DNA from: Petunia secreta
Taxonomy: Eukaryota; Streptophyta; Magnoliopsida; Solanales; Solanaceae
Assembly (NCBI GenBank): GCA_029990175.1
Contig: JARKIP010000005.1
Coordinates: 69,472,001-69,536,000, forward strand
Direction of reading: 5' to 3'
Length of the DNA: 64,000 nucleotides
Below the pieces are notes generated by a model, which saw only the letters and a list, made by a program, of their open reading frames with translations, was not told the DNA's origin and did not search any database. Shown here in pieces: positions 9,481-20,661 of this stretch. The first letter of the stretch is position 1; the number at the start of each line of letters is the position of its first letter. The position numbers and the translations under genes were made by a program.

Positions 9481-11100
9481 GCCTCTTGTAGGTATGAATT
9501 CGAAGGTCGCCAAGGAAACGGAGGGCGACGAAAAGGCTGGATCGGAGGGTGGCCCAAATGGTGGTGAAAGGACTCCCCATCCCTCAAACAAGAGGAAAAC
9601 TACATCCCGATTATCATGTTGTTAGAAAGACCATCCGAGAGAAATTGGCGCGTAAGTAGGAAGAGGAGAAAGCCAAGGTAGCTTAAATGGCTAGAGCAAT
9701 CGGGCAGTTGAGGATTGAGGGGGCAGTTGAGAGAGTGGTTATTCATAATACCCCCGACTCTGTTACGGCCGATGAAATTTCTTCTACAGTATCTTTGAGC
9801 GCCCAAAGAGGCAGAGGAAAGAAAGGTTGAATGAAGTGGCGGAGCAACGGAAATTGATCGATGGAGATCCAGGAGCTCCCATCATTTCATTTGTGGATGC
9901 ATGCTCAACCCCTATAATCGAAATTACGTGGGCGAAAGATGTTAATCCCAAAAGGGACTTTATAGTTGAAACCCCCGCGAGGTCTGCTTCCGAAAGGGTG
10001 AGAAAGAGAAAATTCTCCCTCTCAACAGAGTGGTAGAGCCCGCCAAATCCAAATTTATCGAGAGCTTGAGCTCTTTATTTTTGCCCTGGAATATGATTAA
10101 TGGTTAGCCCCCTGCCGAGGGAAGAGGGTGATGCTAGTTACGTCACCCTAAGGAGGGGAATTGAGGCTGACAAAGCTTCCGACTGGACTGTTTCAATAAC
10201 AGTCCCCGATAAGACTGACTTGCTCAGATCTCCAAGGTATTTTGCTGATTATTTCTATAACCTCACCTGGCTTGGAGAACAGGCTTGTATGAACCTTTAT
10301 ACCGATATGCTGCTCGCATCTCATGTTGCTTATGATTCTCTCTGGGTAGGGACTACACTTTGTTACTTCAAAAATTTTTTTTACCCCTTTATCTACTCTT
10401 TCTTTATCTCTTTTTCCTTTTTCAGACGACCTTGTTAGCAATCGAGTCGGTAGAGAGGATCTGGTAACTCTGAGGAGATTTGCCACTTTAAGAGGAGGGC
10501 CGATGTGCTAATGACATACGGGAGTATTTCCTTTGACAACTATAAATTTCTCAAAGCTGAAGATGCCCAACTAGTGGCAAAATATAAAGAACTTGGGGAG
10601 CTCAAGGCCAAACAAGTACCGGAGCTCGAGCTACATATCCAGGAGCTGGATGATCAACTCAACATGAGGATGGATCTAAAGACTGAGAACAACAAAAATA
10701 TAAATGAGGTCGAGCTGGATGCCAAGGATGTGGAGATTCGGAACTTGGAAAAAGATCTTGAAATCATGTCAAAAGAGAAGGCTTCCCTCGCATCTTCAAA
10801 CGGTGAGTTGCTTGAGAAGAATTGATTACTTACGACTCAGAACCAAGACTTGGAGATAAACTTGGCTGGCCTAAGGTTGGAGTTGAAGAATGAGTTTTAG
10901 GAAATGAGAGGATTGATGGTGGCCGAGGCTAAGCACGATGTTCTTCTTGAAATTTCTAATAGGAAGTTCGATATTGAGGCGAGTTGGCTGAGCTAAAGAG
11001 ACCGTGAGGCTGGCTCACGAAGACCTTGATGTTCCTCCTTAATCTAAGGAACTCAAGGAGAAGGGTCAAGATGACGTGAACGCGAAGGCCGGAGGAGAAA

Positions 11101-12129
11101 AAGGTGGAAATAAATTGTATCATCTTTGTTCAATTGGCCGCCTCAGCTTCACCTATCTCCACTACTTTCAAGGTTCTTTTGTTTATGTCTTTTTCAGACT
11201 TAGCTTTTATTTTTTGAACTCTCTTTTGCTACTAAGTAGCCAATTGTAAATATTTTAGGCCTCAGGCCTTTTCAATGAATTCTCCTTTACTGCTTAAGTT
11301 TCTTCATACGTCGGCATTTAAAGATAGTACAATTTATCGCTTAAAGCGCAACGAATTGTGTTTGAACTCAAAAATTAATTTGAAAAGTGAATAACAAATC
11401 GGGCCAGTTGTGTCTGTGCTTATGAAGAACGATGTCTCATTTTTATGTATGTACATGAATTTCTTCGAACATTCGGTTCGAAATAAAACACTCAGTCAAG
11501 AAGTGTAAATTAAAGAGTGCAAATTAGCCGTTCAACTAGCATTATAGTAAGGAACACTATGCTGAGTGTTGAGGCATAAAGGGTGTGTTTGAGTCTTTTG
11601 GATGAACAGTCCATTGTGTGAGTGTCTTAAATTGTACTATTTTGGCTTCGAAAAAATCTCCCATGTGAATCAAAACTCTTCGGTGGATCGTTGGCAGTCC
11701 CCGGTGTTTGGGCAGTACCCAGTTAACCGTTCAAGTGACATCCCCTACCCTTCATTCCTCCCCCCAGAGTTTGGGTGTGAAGTATGAAGAATCGAACACT
11801 AGAGATCAATATTTGTTGAATTCCCTTCGGTTCGTTTTCCTAAAGTGAGGAAACAAGAAAGGAAAATGAGGTTGCCTTAAAGATGAAGATCGTGTTAGAA
11901 CGTTTCATCAAACTTGGCCCAAATCTCGGAGCATCTAAGGCTCATGTTTTCGTGGGTGATGTTTGTCATCATTTGATTTCAACTATGTCTATCATCTAAA
12001 GTGTTAGTACAAATACAATAACAAACATTAGAATTGAAGGAACTGGAAAAAGGGAATATGAAACCGATCGCTTAGAAGTAGTACTTTTTAAGATTGGCTA
12101 TTTTCTAGTTGAGTTAAAGTTTCTTCGAA
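11101..12129. other. convergent intergenic spacer of Tat element 1
   Basis: About 1 kb separates the 3' end of the plus-strand aORF from the 3' end of minus-strand pol. It holds no coding signature. The 11240-11290 part (TTTTCAATGAATTC after a T-rich stretch) may be the aORF 3' untranslated region by analogy with 35705-35830 in element 2. Confidence 0.4.
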
Positions 12130-15100
12130 TCCATCATCTCTTATAGGTAAGTCCCTCTCATGAGCACCTTAGCAACTCGGTAGGGTCCTTTCCAATTGGC
12201 TCCAGGCTTGCCCTCGTTTGATTCCACCTGTAGAGGCATCTTCTTTTTTTAACACATAGTCACCTACATTAAACTTCGATACCTGGCTTTCTTGTTGAGG
12301 TAGTTTTTCGTCCTTTGCTTATGTGCATCTATCCGAATCAAAACCTGCTCCCATTGACCTTACAAAAAGTTTAATTCAATCAAAAAATCCTCGTTGTTTA
12401 ATTTTTCGATGAAGTGAGCGTACCAAAGACTTGGTTTGTCAACCTCCACCGAAATAAAGGCTTCCAAACCATAGAAAATTGAAACAGAAGTTTCCCCAGT
12501 ACTATTTTTCACGGTTGTTCGGTGAGTCCATAGCACGCTGGGGAGCTCCTCTGTCTACATTCCCTTTGCTACTTCCAGCCTCTTTTTCAAATACTCATTT
12601 GCTACTTCCAGCCTGTTTTTCAGATTCTCAATAATTGTCTTGTTGGAAGACACGACTTGTCTGTTTTCCCTTATGTGATAAGAAGTTGATGCAATTATCT
12701 TGATCCACCATCTTGCAAAGAACTCTGTCGCGTTTGCACCAACGAACTGTGGGCCACTGTCGCATGTGATCTCTTTGGACACTTCAAAACGACAAATGAT
12801 GTTCCTCTAGATGAATTTGATCACCTTTTTTTCCCTTCTCTTGGAGACTGCAACTGCTTTCACCCATTTAGAGAAATAGTCAATTAAAACAAGTAAAACT
12901 TTTACCTTACCAGGTGCAGTTGTAAGTGGCCCGACCTCATCAATCCCTCACTTCATTAATGGCCACGCCGAGGTGACCGAATGAAGTGGTTCAATTTGTT
13001 GATGGAGGAGGTTTCCACGCTGACACTTGTTGCATTTTTGGACGAAGGCCTTGGCATCCTCTCTCATATCCAGCCAATATTAGCCGTCTCTGATCAGCTT
13101 CCGAACTAAAGACTTGCTTCCAGAATGGTTGCCACACTGGCCCTCGTGGACCTCCCTCATAACATAGTCGGATTGTCAAGGACCCATGCATTTTTCTAAG
13201 AGGCCACCAAACATTCACCTATAGAGTTCGTCGTCCACAAGGCAATAGGGAGTTGCGTGAACTTTAAGCTTCTGGGCAGCTTTCCTGTCTTCGAGAAGAT
13301 CTCCTATCTGCAAATAAAAAATAAACTTGTTTCACCAATCCCAAATATTATGTACCGTGTTTACCTCATTGCAGATCTGATCAATGCATAAATCGACCAA
13401 ATAGAAAACCGAGCTGTTAAAGGAGTCCTTTAGTTCAGTCGCTGACTTAAGGTTGGCCAGGGCGTCGGCTTCAGTGTTCTCCTCTCTTGGGATCCATTCT
13501 TGAAAACAAGTTAAAATGTTTCTTACCTTCTCAAAGAACAACTGCATTCTAGGCTCCCAGGCAATGAAGTCTCCTTGGATCTAATTTATTACTAGTTGTG
13601 AGTCGCTTTTGAGTTCAAGTCTTTCGACCTTCAGCTCTTTAGCCAACTCGAAACCTGCAACTACGGTCTCGTATTCGGCCTCATTGTTAGTGAAAACATA
13701 TAATTTAATTGCATAGCTTAGTTTCTTACATGTGGGGGCCACGAGCCCGATGCCGAGGCCGCCCCCTTTATATTGGAAGCCCCGTCGACATAGAGGGTTA
13801 AAACTTTGGGGTCCAGGCCTTTCATATTATTTCTTCTTTTTCTGCTTCTGGTAAGATCTTTGCACTAAAATCAGCCGCGAAGTCAGCTAACACTTGTGAT
13901 TTGATGGCGGTGCGAGGTTAGTAGCTGATATGGTATTCACTCGGCTCGACCGCCCACTTTACTAACCTTCCTGACAAATCCGGCCTGTGCAAACTACTTC
14001 GATGAGGGAAAGTAGTGATCACATAAATAGAGTGACATTCAAAATATGGCCTTAGATATCTAAATATGGATATCTAATTCCTACGTCAAGCAAATTTTTA
14101 CTAAGATAATAAAGAGGATATTGTTTACCTTCGTCCTCCCAGACAAGGACTTCACTCACGACCACTTATGAAGCGACGAGATAGATAAGCAAAACCTCCT
14201 CATCCACTTGGCTTTAAAAGCAGCGGAGGGTTTGATAGGTAGTGCTTTAGGTCCCTAAAATCTTGCTGACACTCCGACGTCCATTCGAAGTCTGTTTTCT
14301 TCTTCATGATAGAGAAAAACTTGTGACACTGCTCGGATGTCCTCGAAATAAACCTACTGAGATAGGCTTCTCGGCAGGTCAGCCTATAGACATCCTTGAT
14401 TTTTGTCGGCACATTAATAGTTTCTTCTATCACCTTGATCTTGTTCGGATTTGCTTCTATCCGTCTTTGCAACATGATGAAACCTAAGAATTTGCAAGAT
14501 CCAACCCCGAATACATACTTCTTCAAGTTCAACCTTATGTTAATTTGCCAAAGGGTTGCAAATGTTTCTCTCAGATGATCTATATGATCCTTTTCTTTCA
14601 ATATCTTCACTAACATATTATCAATATAAAATTCCATCGTCTTCCTAATCAAATATTTAAACATTCAAGTGGGTAATCGTTAGTAAGTTACCCCGACATT
14701 TTTAAGACCAAAATGCATGACCTTATAACATTAAGTCCTTCGGTGTATGATGAATGAAAGCTTCTCCTGATTACTTAGTTTCTTCAAAATTTGATTATAC
14801 CCCGAATATGCATCTAAAAGACTTAGCAACTTGTGACTTGCTGTCGAATCGATAAACCGATCAATATGCGGAAGTCAGAAAGAGTCTTTTGGACAAGCTT
14901 TATTCAAATCGTTGTAGTCTACACATACTCTCCATTTTACATTCTTCTTCAATACTACAACCATGTTAGCTAATCACTCCATGTACTTCATTTCTCAAAT
15001 AAATTCGTTGTTTAGCAACTTCGTAACTTCTTCACCTATAACTTTCTTTTTTAAAAACCCGCATTTAGCCGCTTCTTTTGTCTTACCGGGTGATGGGTTA

Positions 15101-15401
15101 GAACAACATTCAACTTATGAGTTGTAATTTTTGGATCTATTCCAGCCATGTCCACGTGGAACCAAGCGAAACAATTCGTATTTGCCTTTAGAAATGAAAC
15201 AACTTTTGGTTTCAACTCGGGAGCCATTCTCGAGCCAATGTGCACTTTACAATCTGGTAAGTCTTCAAATAACATAACTGCCTCTAAGTCCTCTATAGTA
15301 GAATCTTCAGCCTTTTGCTTGTTCGGTTCTCTAATAAAGGCCGTCATCTTAGCGAACTCCCTTCCGGTCAGCACTGGAATTTCATCAACTTGCTCAACCA
15401 A
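12130..15401 (-). pseudogene. pol of Tat element 1: RT, RNase H, integrase (broken)
   Basis: Read on the minus strand. 15401-15051 is the protease-RT linker (GIDPKITTHKLNV). 15050-14200 is RT, with VCVDYNDLNKACPKDSF and a catalytic box reading FYIDNMLVKI, where the second Asp of YIDD is Asn. RNase H at about 13820-13440 has TLYVDGASN, NNEAEYE and the end motif IPREENTEADALANL. Integrase at about 13220-12130 has HEGQCGNHSG, KCNKCQRGN, ITCDSGPQFVGA and a tail reading GKPGANWKGPYRV. Stops and frameshifts are scattered through all domains. ADALANL and YIDDMLVK-type boxes are hallmarks of the Tat lineage rather than of chromoviruses. Confidence 0.8.
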
Positions 15402-15499
15402 AGATTCTGGTTTCTATAATTGCTATTTGGAGGGGTTTGGGATAACTCCGCTCTCGAGAGCCACCTAATAGTATTCACAATAAATTTGCTACTCTTCTC

Positions 15500-16440
15500 T
15501 TATATCGTACACTCCCCTTGAAGTCGGAAACTTAACCACTTGGTGCAGAGTTGACGAAACCGTACCCATTGTGGAACCGGTCCATGAACCACTTGGTGCA
15601 GAGTCGGAATAGTCATTCTCTCCTTGTGGAACCGGTCCATGAAATCTTTGATAGTCTCGTTCTGTCGCTGCTTGATGTTAAGAATTCCATCTACTCTTCT
15701 TTTCAGTTTTCGAGTTCCCATATGTGCTTTAAAGAAATTTCACCATCTCATCAAAAGACCTAATTTTTTTCTCAGGCAGTAAAGTATATCATGTCAGTGC
15801 CCTTTTGGTACGCGTTTCTAAAAACTTCATTAAACACATCGAATTGATTTCTTCATCCGTAAGATCATGTCCTTGCACCGCCATGAAAAATGTGGCAATA
15901 TGGTCTATGAGATTGGTCATTCCATCATACTTTTCCACGTTATCGGGCAACTTAAATTTCTTTGGTATAGGCAATGGAGCGGCGCTTGTCTTGTATGACC
16001 GCTTTGTAAACTCTCTGATATCCACTGTCCCCGATAACTTTTGTGCCCCAGAAGTTTTCCATGAATTGTGTCATCTCCTTGAACTTCTTATCCATCGATT
16101 CCTTAAGCATAGCCTTAGTGAAGGTATTTCGCAAGACACTGCCACCACGGCTGCCGGAGCTTCTATAGCCATAATGGTCGTATCTGATCCTCTGGATCCA
16201 ACTCCCCATGTAGATCCCTCTATTACCATTCCCTGAGGAACGAGGTTGGAGTGCCTAAAGAAAGTTTCTCCGGGAGGACAGACACTCTTTGACTTGTAGA
16301 GCCAGATAGAGCTGCCAATTGCGAACTCACCCTCTCACAAATAGTCACATGTTCAGCAAAAAAACTTCCTCTGCTCTTCTCGTTGTCTCTTCTATTATTC
16401 CTGATGCTTCTTAAGAAATTCTGTCAAAACTAAAATCATA
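15500..16440 (-). pseudogene. gag of Tat element 1 (broken)
   Basis: Minus-strand fragments encode the capsid region: LPIPKKFKLPDNVEKYDGMT, with DPIDH-like IDHIATFFMAV (16025-15789), then NIKQRQNETIKDFMDRFHKE (15721-15500). These match the retrotransposon gag pattern in which a P.F..YDG segment precedes Q...E.L..F..RF. The frame changes at least twice. The zinc knuckle and protease that should follow are missing between 15500 and 15401, indicating an internal deletion. Confidence 0.7.
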
Positions 16441-16520
16441 TCAGAGGATGCGGTATCGGTCACTACCTCTTTCGATGGCCTTCAATTACTTGGAGAATTC
16501 TGAGCTTAACCAAATAGTTA

Positions 16521-17108
16521 TGTGACTACTTAGCGAAGTATACAATAGTGATAATTAGCAATTATAAAGGAACAAGACAATTATAATGATGATGAAAGAC
16601 AATAGAAAAAATAAATGAGGAAGAGCTTATTGATTATGATGATGCTCGTGCTCCAATGATTAAGACGGATTCAGTCTTCTCTTAGGCAAAGCAAGCGGTA
16701 AGCAGCGATGGCGGCAATTTCCTTATCACGATTACAAGAAAGTATTATGTTTCTAAAAGTGTATTAAGAGTCTCTACAGCACAAAGTGAGGGGAATGGAA
16801 TATACTTGTTGGTACAAAGTCCTAAATCTAGGCGTACTCCATTTCTCTCACATCTCTTAGTGATATAAAGTGTCATTGAATGTGATGAGGCTCTTCTAAA
16901 AAAATAGCAAAATCAATTGGATCTCTTAACCTATCCTCACAAGTGTTCAGTTGATACTTCCCGGTGGCTGTATGTCCTGGAAGAAACCGATCGGACAAAC
17001 TCTATCAGAATTCATCTTCTATGTGAGTTGAATGTACTTCGTCTCCAAATCCTACTCTTTTCTTGCCATCTCATAAGACACGTGGCAATACACGTCCGGT
17101 CAATTTAG
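16521..17108 (-). repeat. 5' LTR of Tat element 1
   Basis: It starts TGTGACTACT and ends near CAATTTAGGCAAATACA; a minus-strand TATA-like box lies around 16866 (CACTTTATATCAC). The first 370 bp match 2155-2524. Immediately inside, the minus strand reads TATTTGGTTAAGCTCAGAA, a possible primer site. The 3' limit at 17108 is set by the conserved terminus also seen at 17352 and, in related form, at the ends of the element 2 LTRs. Confidence 0.6.
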
Positions 17109-17114
17109 GCAAAT

Positions 17115-17352
17115 ACAGATAGTCCCTGCACTCTTCAAGCAGAATTAGTTGGAGCTTTGAACCTATCTGCCCAAGTGTTCGGTTGATACTTCCCCAGTGG
17201 ATGTGTGTCAAAAATAAACCAATCGGAAATACTCAATCAGAGTTCATCTTCTATGTGAGATGAATGTGCTTCGTCTTCAAATCCTACTCTTTGCTTGCCA
17301 TCTCATCGTACACGTGGCAACATGCGTCCGGTCAATTTTTAGCCAATACAGT
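17115..17352 (-). repeat. duplicated Tat LTR end
   Basis: Positions 17160-17352 repeat 16925-17108 at about 80% (AAGTGTTCGGTTGATACTTCC, TTCATCTTCTATGTGAG, CACGTGGCAA.A...CGTCCGGTCAATTT, ending AATACAG). The 50 bp between the copies start GATAGTCCCTGCACTC, like the GATAGTCCTCCCC that follows the inner end of the left LTR of element 2. This looks like LTR, scrap of internal region, LTR end: the trace of recombination between LTRs or adjacent elements. Confidence 0.55.
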
Positions 17353-18224
17353 GCTGAAACAACGAATGGAACAAGTGAATAAAGTTGTTCGCCAACACGT
17401 TGGGAAGTCAGGCAGTGTTTGATTTGGAATACCTAATATGTAGAGTGTGAAGTTAAAATAATCTTTAAATTTCCAGATTTGATTTGGGAATATTCAGTTA
17501 ACATCTTAACATATAATTGTATTAATTAGGGTGATCTTTTATTCAAGGAAATTTGTGTGATTTATTGGAAGAAAACATTCAATTACTTTTCCTTGTGTAG
17601 AGTTTTGCTCTTTGCTATTACTTGTTACATTAGTGAGTTAGAACCCTTGTGGCAAACTTCGAAGTTATTCTTCTACAGGTACGCATTTCCACAAAAAGGA
17701 TTCAGAGCAAACTTTGGGAGAGAATTAGGAGAGGGGAATTGCAAGGTTTTGAAGATTTGACACGCCGGAGAAACAATCGGATGCTCGTACCTTCGTCTAA
17801 CAGCTTACCTCAGCTTGTGTCTAGTTAGATATGATGTTATAGGTTACTGAGTTGTACCTAATCCGCTTTATAAAGAAGTCATTGTAAAATATACTTTTCT
17901 ACATATTAAACAAAGACCTTCAAATTAACTTGATAGATTAGCATCGGAGGACCTGCTGAACAGGCTAGAGTTAGTCCTGAATTACTAGGAGTTGTAATAT
18001 GAATTGTCTCCGGCTTAGTGGAAGTTTTGTTTCATATCTTGCTAGAGTAGGTCGTGATTTTACATTTGTCGAACTAGGTTGACTTTCCACGTAAAACTCG
18101 TGTGTTCTTTACTTTAGCAATTGAGTGGTTTCTGTTAAACTAGTACACACAAAGTTGTCTGGTAGTTCCCAGAAAACTAACGAAGGAACAAGTAAAATGA
18201 CAATCAGTGAAGACCAACTCCCCC
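17353..18224 (+). other. flanking DNA with a copia-like LTR remnant
   Basis: No gene is seen. The part 17930-18130 (GGTCGTGATTTTACATTTG, TTTCCACGTAAAACTCGTG, TGTTCTTTACTTTAGCAATT) has the look of the U5 end of a Ty1/copia LTR on the plus strand. Sequence across the Del/Tekay insertion site continues CCCCCTTCTTGTGCAC at 27889. The assignment is by style only. Confidence 0.35.
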
Positions 18225-18748
18225 TGTCACGACCCAAAATCTGGATCCGTGATGGCACCTAAACGATATTGCCTAGGCGAACCAACAGAAACAAAAATAC
18301 GGAAATAAACTGAAAGAAGAGAAACATGATGAAATATATATATAAAATTGGAATCCAAAAGAAGGTAGACACCCCTGTCTACTATACCCAACAAACACCA
18401 ATGGAGCATCTATAGAGTGACTCAATCGAAATAAAATACAACAGAAGTGAAGTGGAGTCTATCTCTATACAACACTGGCGGTACGCCACCGTGGACTGTA
18501 CGGTTGGCTCACCTCAACAAAATAATACAGCAGCCTCGAACGGTCGCTACTGTCTCGATGGCTATCTAGAAGAAGTACCTGCACATGTGGCAGAGTAAGT
18601 TATGAGCCGAAGCCCAGTAAGATCACTGACAGGCCCGCTAAATCACCCTTGCGGGACAAGTCGCAAACATGCATCACAAGCAACTAAGCACGTCGTTTCT
18701 ACGTAAATAAATAGCGCAGTCGCACATATTCACAATATAATTATCCAA

Positions 18749-18814
<66 letters not shown>

Positions 18815-19196
18815 ATACGTATGTACCTATGTACATACAGATAGCATATGTCACATACACATTAAGTAAGCCAGTAGTCTCAGAATATCATACACAAGTC
18901 AAAGAGGATTATGCCCACCCAAAGTAAGGCCTAGGTCAATCAGACAGTGGTTTGGAGGTCCAATCTCTACTCCCACGCCGACTAACCTAAACCTACGGTA
19001 GGCTAGCAACACCGCCAACGGACGTAGGCAACAATACATTCATCACTCAATATCAGCACGCACCCTGTGCGGCTCCGTCTATAGGCCATAACGCCATTGT
19101 CAACATAAACAACATACCAGTGACCCGTAGTCACTGTCTCAATCATAAGGAGGTAGACCAATGACTCGTAGTCATTGTCTCATCTCATCTATATAC

Positions 19197-19415
19197 GACC
19201 ACACTACACCCCCTGTCAAGTGTGTCGTGTCTCAACAATCTAGTGACCACACCACACCCCCTGTCAAGTGTGTCACATCTCAAATATCTAGTGACCACAC
19301 CACACCCCCTGTCAAGTGTGTCACATCTCAATAATCTAGTGACCACACTACACCCCCTGTCAAGTGTGTCACATCTCAATACTTAGGCGACACCACACCC
19401 CCTGTCAAGTGTCCC
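19197..19415 (-). repeat. 48-bp tandem repeat array in LTR
   Basis: Four full copies and one partial copy of a 48-bp unit (core CACCCCCTGTCAAGTGTGTC) with little variation between copies. The matching array in the other LTR is at 25666-25884. Units are contiguous without spacers. Confidence 0.9.
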
Positions 19416-19426
19416 TTAATAATAGC

Positions 19427-19484
<58 letters not shown>

Positions 19485-19487
19485 TTA

Positions 19488-19554
<67 letters not shown>

Positions 19555-19555
19555 T
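19416..19555. repeat. (AAT)n microsatellite in 3' LTR
   Basis: About 45 AAT units with a few interruptions. The equivalent run in the right LTR (25885-25970) is shorter, showing slippage since insertion. Confidence 0.9.
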
Positions 19556-20625
19556 TACACAGTCACTGTAACCAAGATTGGTTATGCTAGCTCAATGTAA
19601 AGCGGAGGTTAACCCGACGACGGTTTGGAGGTACAATCCCTACTCCCGTGTCGTCTAACCAAAGGTTACGAGGAGTCAGCACTACACAACCCGTCATGAT
19701 AACCATACAAGTACCAAATTCGTACATAAGCCGGCAGAAACCTCGGCAAGACATAATCAATGATATGCCGGCAACATCCTCGGCCATATCCCCAGGTCCT
19801 TGCTATCTAATCATGACATAGCAAGCAATCCCACAATATAAGTCATCGCTATCTCAATGTAGCGTCTAGACCGGCACATACCTCGGTCAACTCATGTACT
19901 CACTATTTATGATCAAATAATAGTAAGCAATCCCACAATATAATTAATCGCTATCTCAATATAGTGTATAGACCGGCACATACCTCGGTCAACTCATGTC
20001 TTTACTATTCATATTTAATTAATAGTAATATACCTAGCCAACACTAGTCAATTCATATTTAACACATAGCCCTAAGCTAATCACATAAGAGTACCCGAAG
20101 CGTACTAGCATGCTGGACGTATCCACAAGCAAAGTAGAGGTCAAGTCTCACTTACCTCGAATTCCGGTTCAAAGCTAGGAAGCAATCTCCTTTCATGCTC
20201 TTCTTGTCCTCGGGGGACTTTCCTCTAAGTCTATCAAGACAATATAGCACTCATTAGTGCTCGATTATAGAGAACTAAGCTCATATACGACTTAGGGTAA
20301 AATTACCAAAATACCCTCGGGTGGGGCCGAGCCCAAAATTAATAAAATATATATTTCCGGACTCCCCACACTCCCGTGAGTCCAAATACGAGCCTTGGTC
20401 GTTAATTAATTTCAAATCTAGGAAGCTAGGGTTTTAACCCATTTTCAAGAATCAAGCTTTGATTCTTGATATAAATGATACAAGATAAGTTATGGAGGCA
20501 TACCTTATGTTTATACATGTTTTGGGCCTTCCAAAATCGCCCCCAAATCGCCTCATTTGAGTTAGAACTTGGTTTTACCAAGTTATGGCCGAAATGGCCT
20601 TTAATAAGCTGAAAAACAACCATAC

Positions 20626-20661
20626 CTGCGCGATCGCGACCTTGGTCGCGCGATCGCGCAG
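20626..20661. repeat. CG-rich inverted repeat (GCGATCGC palindromes)
   Basis: CTGCGCGATCGCGACC is followed after a two-base gap by a near-perfect reverse complement, giving a potential hairpin with a stem of about 15 bp. The second LTR has it at 27059-27094. A related pair of CGCGATCGCGA motifs lies at 20854-20890. Its place upstream of the presumed LTR transcription start suggests a regulatory or methylation-target role, which is inference. Confidence 0.7.

Larger units (their letters stand above)
7096..11100 (+). pseudogene. antisense additional ORF (aORF), Transposase_28-like plus coiled coil, element 1
   Basis: The 5' part (about 7150-7562) encodes a lysine-rich segment followed by KGYSVVMTYPFTIGFLLPI. 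That resembles the YPF..GF.LPL block of PF04195 ('putative gypsy type transposon'), also present at 33148-33720. A solo LTR interrupts it at 7563-8863; the frame resumes after the target duplication. Downstream are MVSPLPREEGDASYVTLRRG (10100 on), a likely intron of about 80 bp (10346-10425, GT...TTTTTCAG), and a long charged coiled coil (10505-10825, for example LELHIQELDDQLNMR and EIRNLEKDLEIM). Several stops and frameshifts disable it. Its function is unknown; in the family it is an accessory protein of Tat-type retrotransposons. It runs tail to tail with pol. Confidence 0.6.
6870..17108 (-). mobile_element. Tat-lineage Ty3/gypsy element 1 with antisense additional ORF
   Basis: On the minus strand, from right to left, come a 5' LTR (17108-16521), gag (16440-15500), a linker, RT, RNase H and integrase (15401-12130). 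A plus-strand gene (7096-11100) then converges on pol. Plant Tat elements (RIRE2, Grande and Retand types) are known to carry an additional ORF between pol and the 3' LTR, sometimes antisense, so these parts are read as one element. The 3' LTR would be the fragment at 2155-2524, displaced by the Ogre-like and CRM-like segments. Protease and the gag C-terminus are deleted, and many stops are present. Confidence 0.7.

Noticed and set aside
19185..19379. Repetitive peptide frame (RCDTLDRGCGVV repeats)
   Set aside because: It is only a translation of the 48-bp tandem repeat inside an LTR.
19197..19415. Regular 48-bp repeats that might suggest a CRISPR-like array
   Set aside because: Units are contiguous with no unique spacers, are duplicated in the second LTR, and lie in plant LTR DNA; it is a minisatellite.
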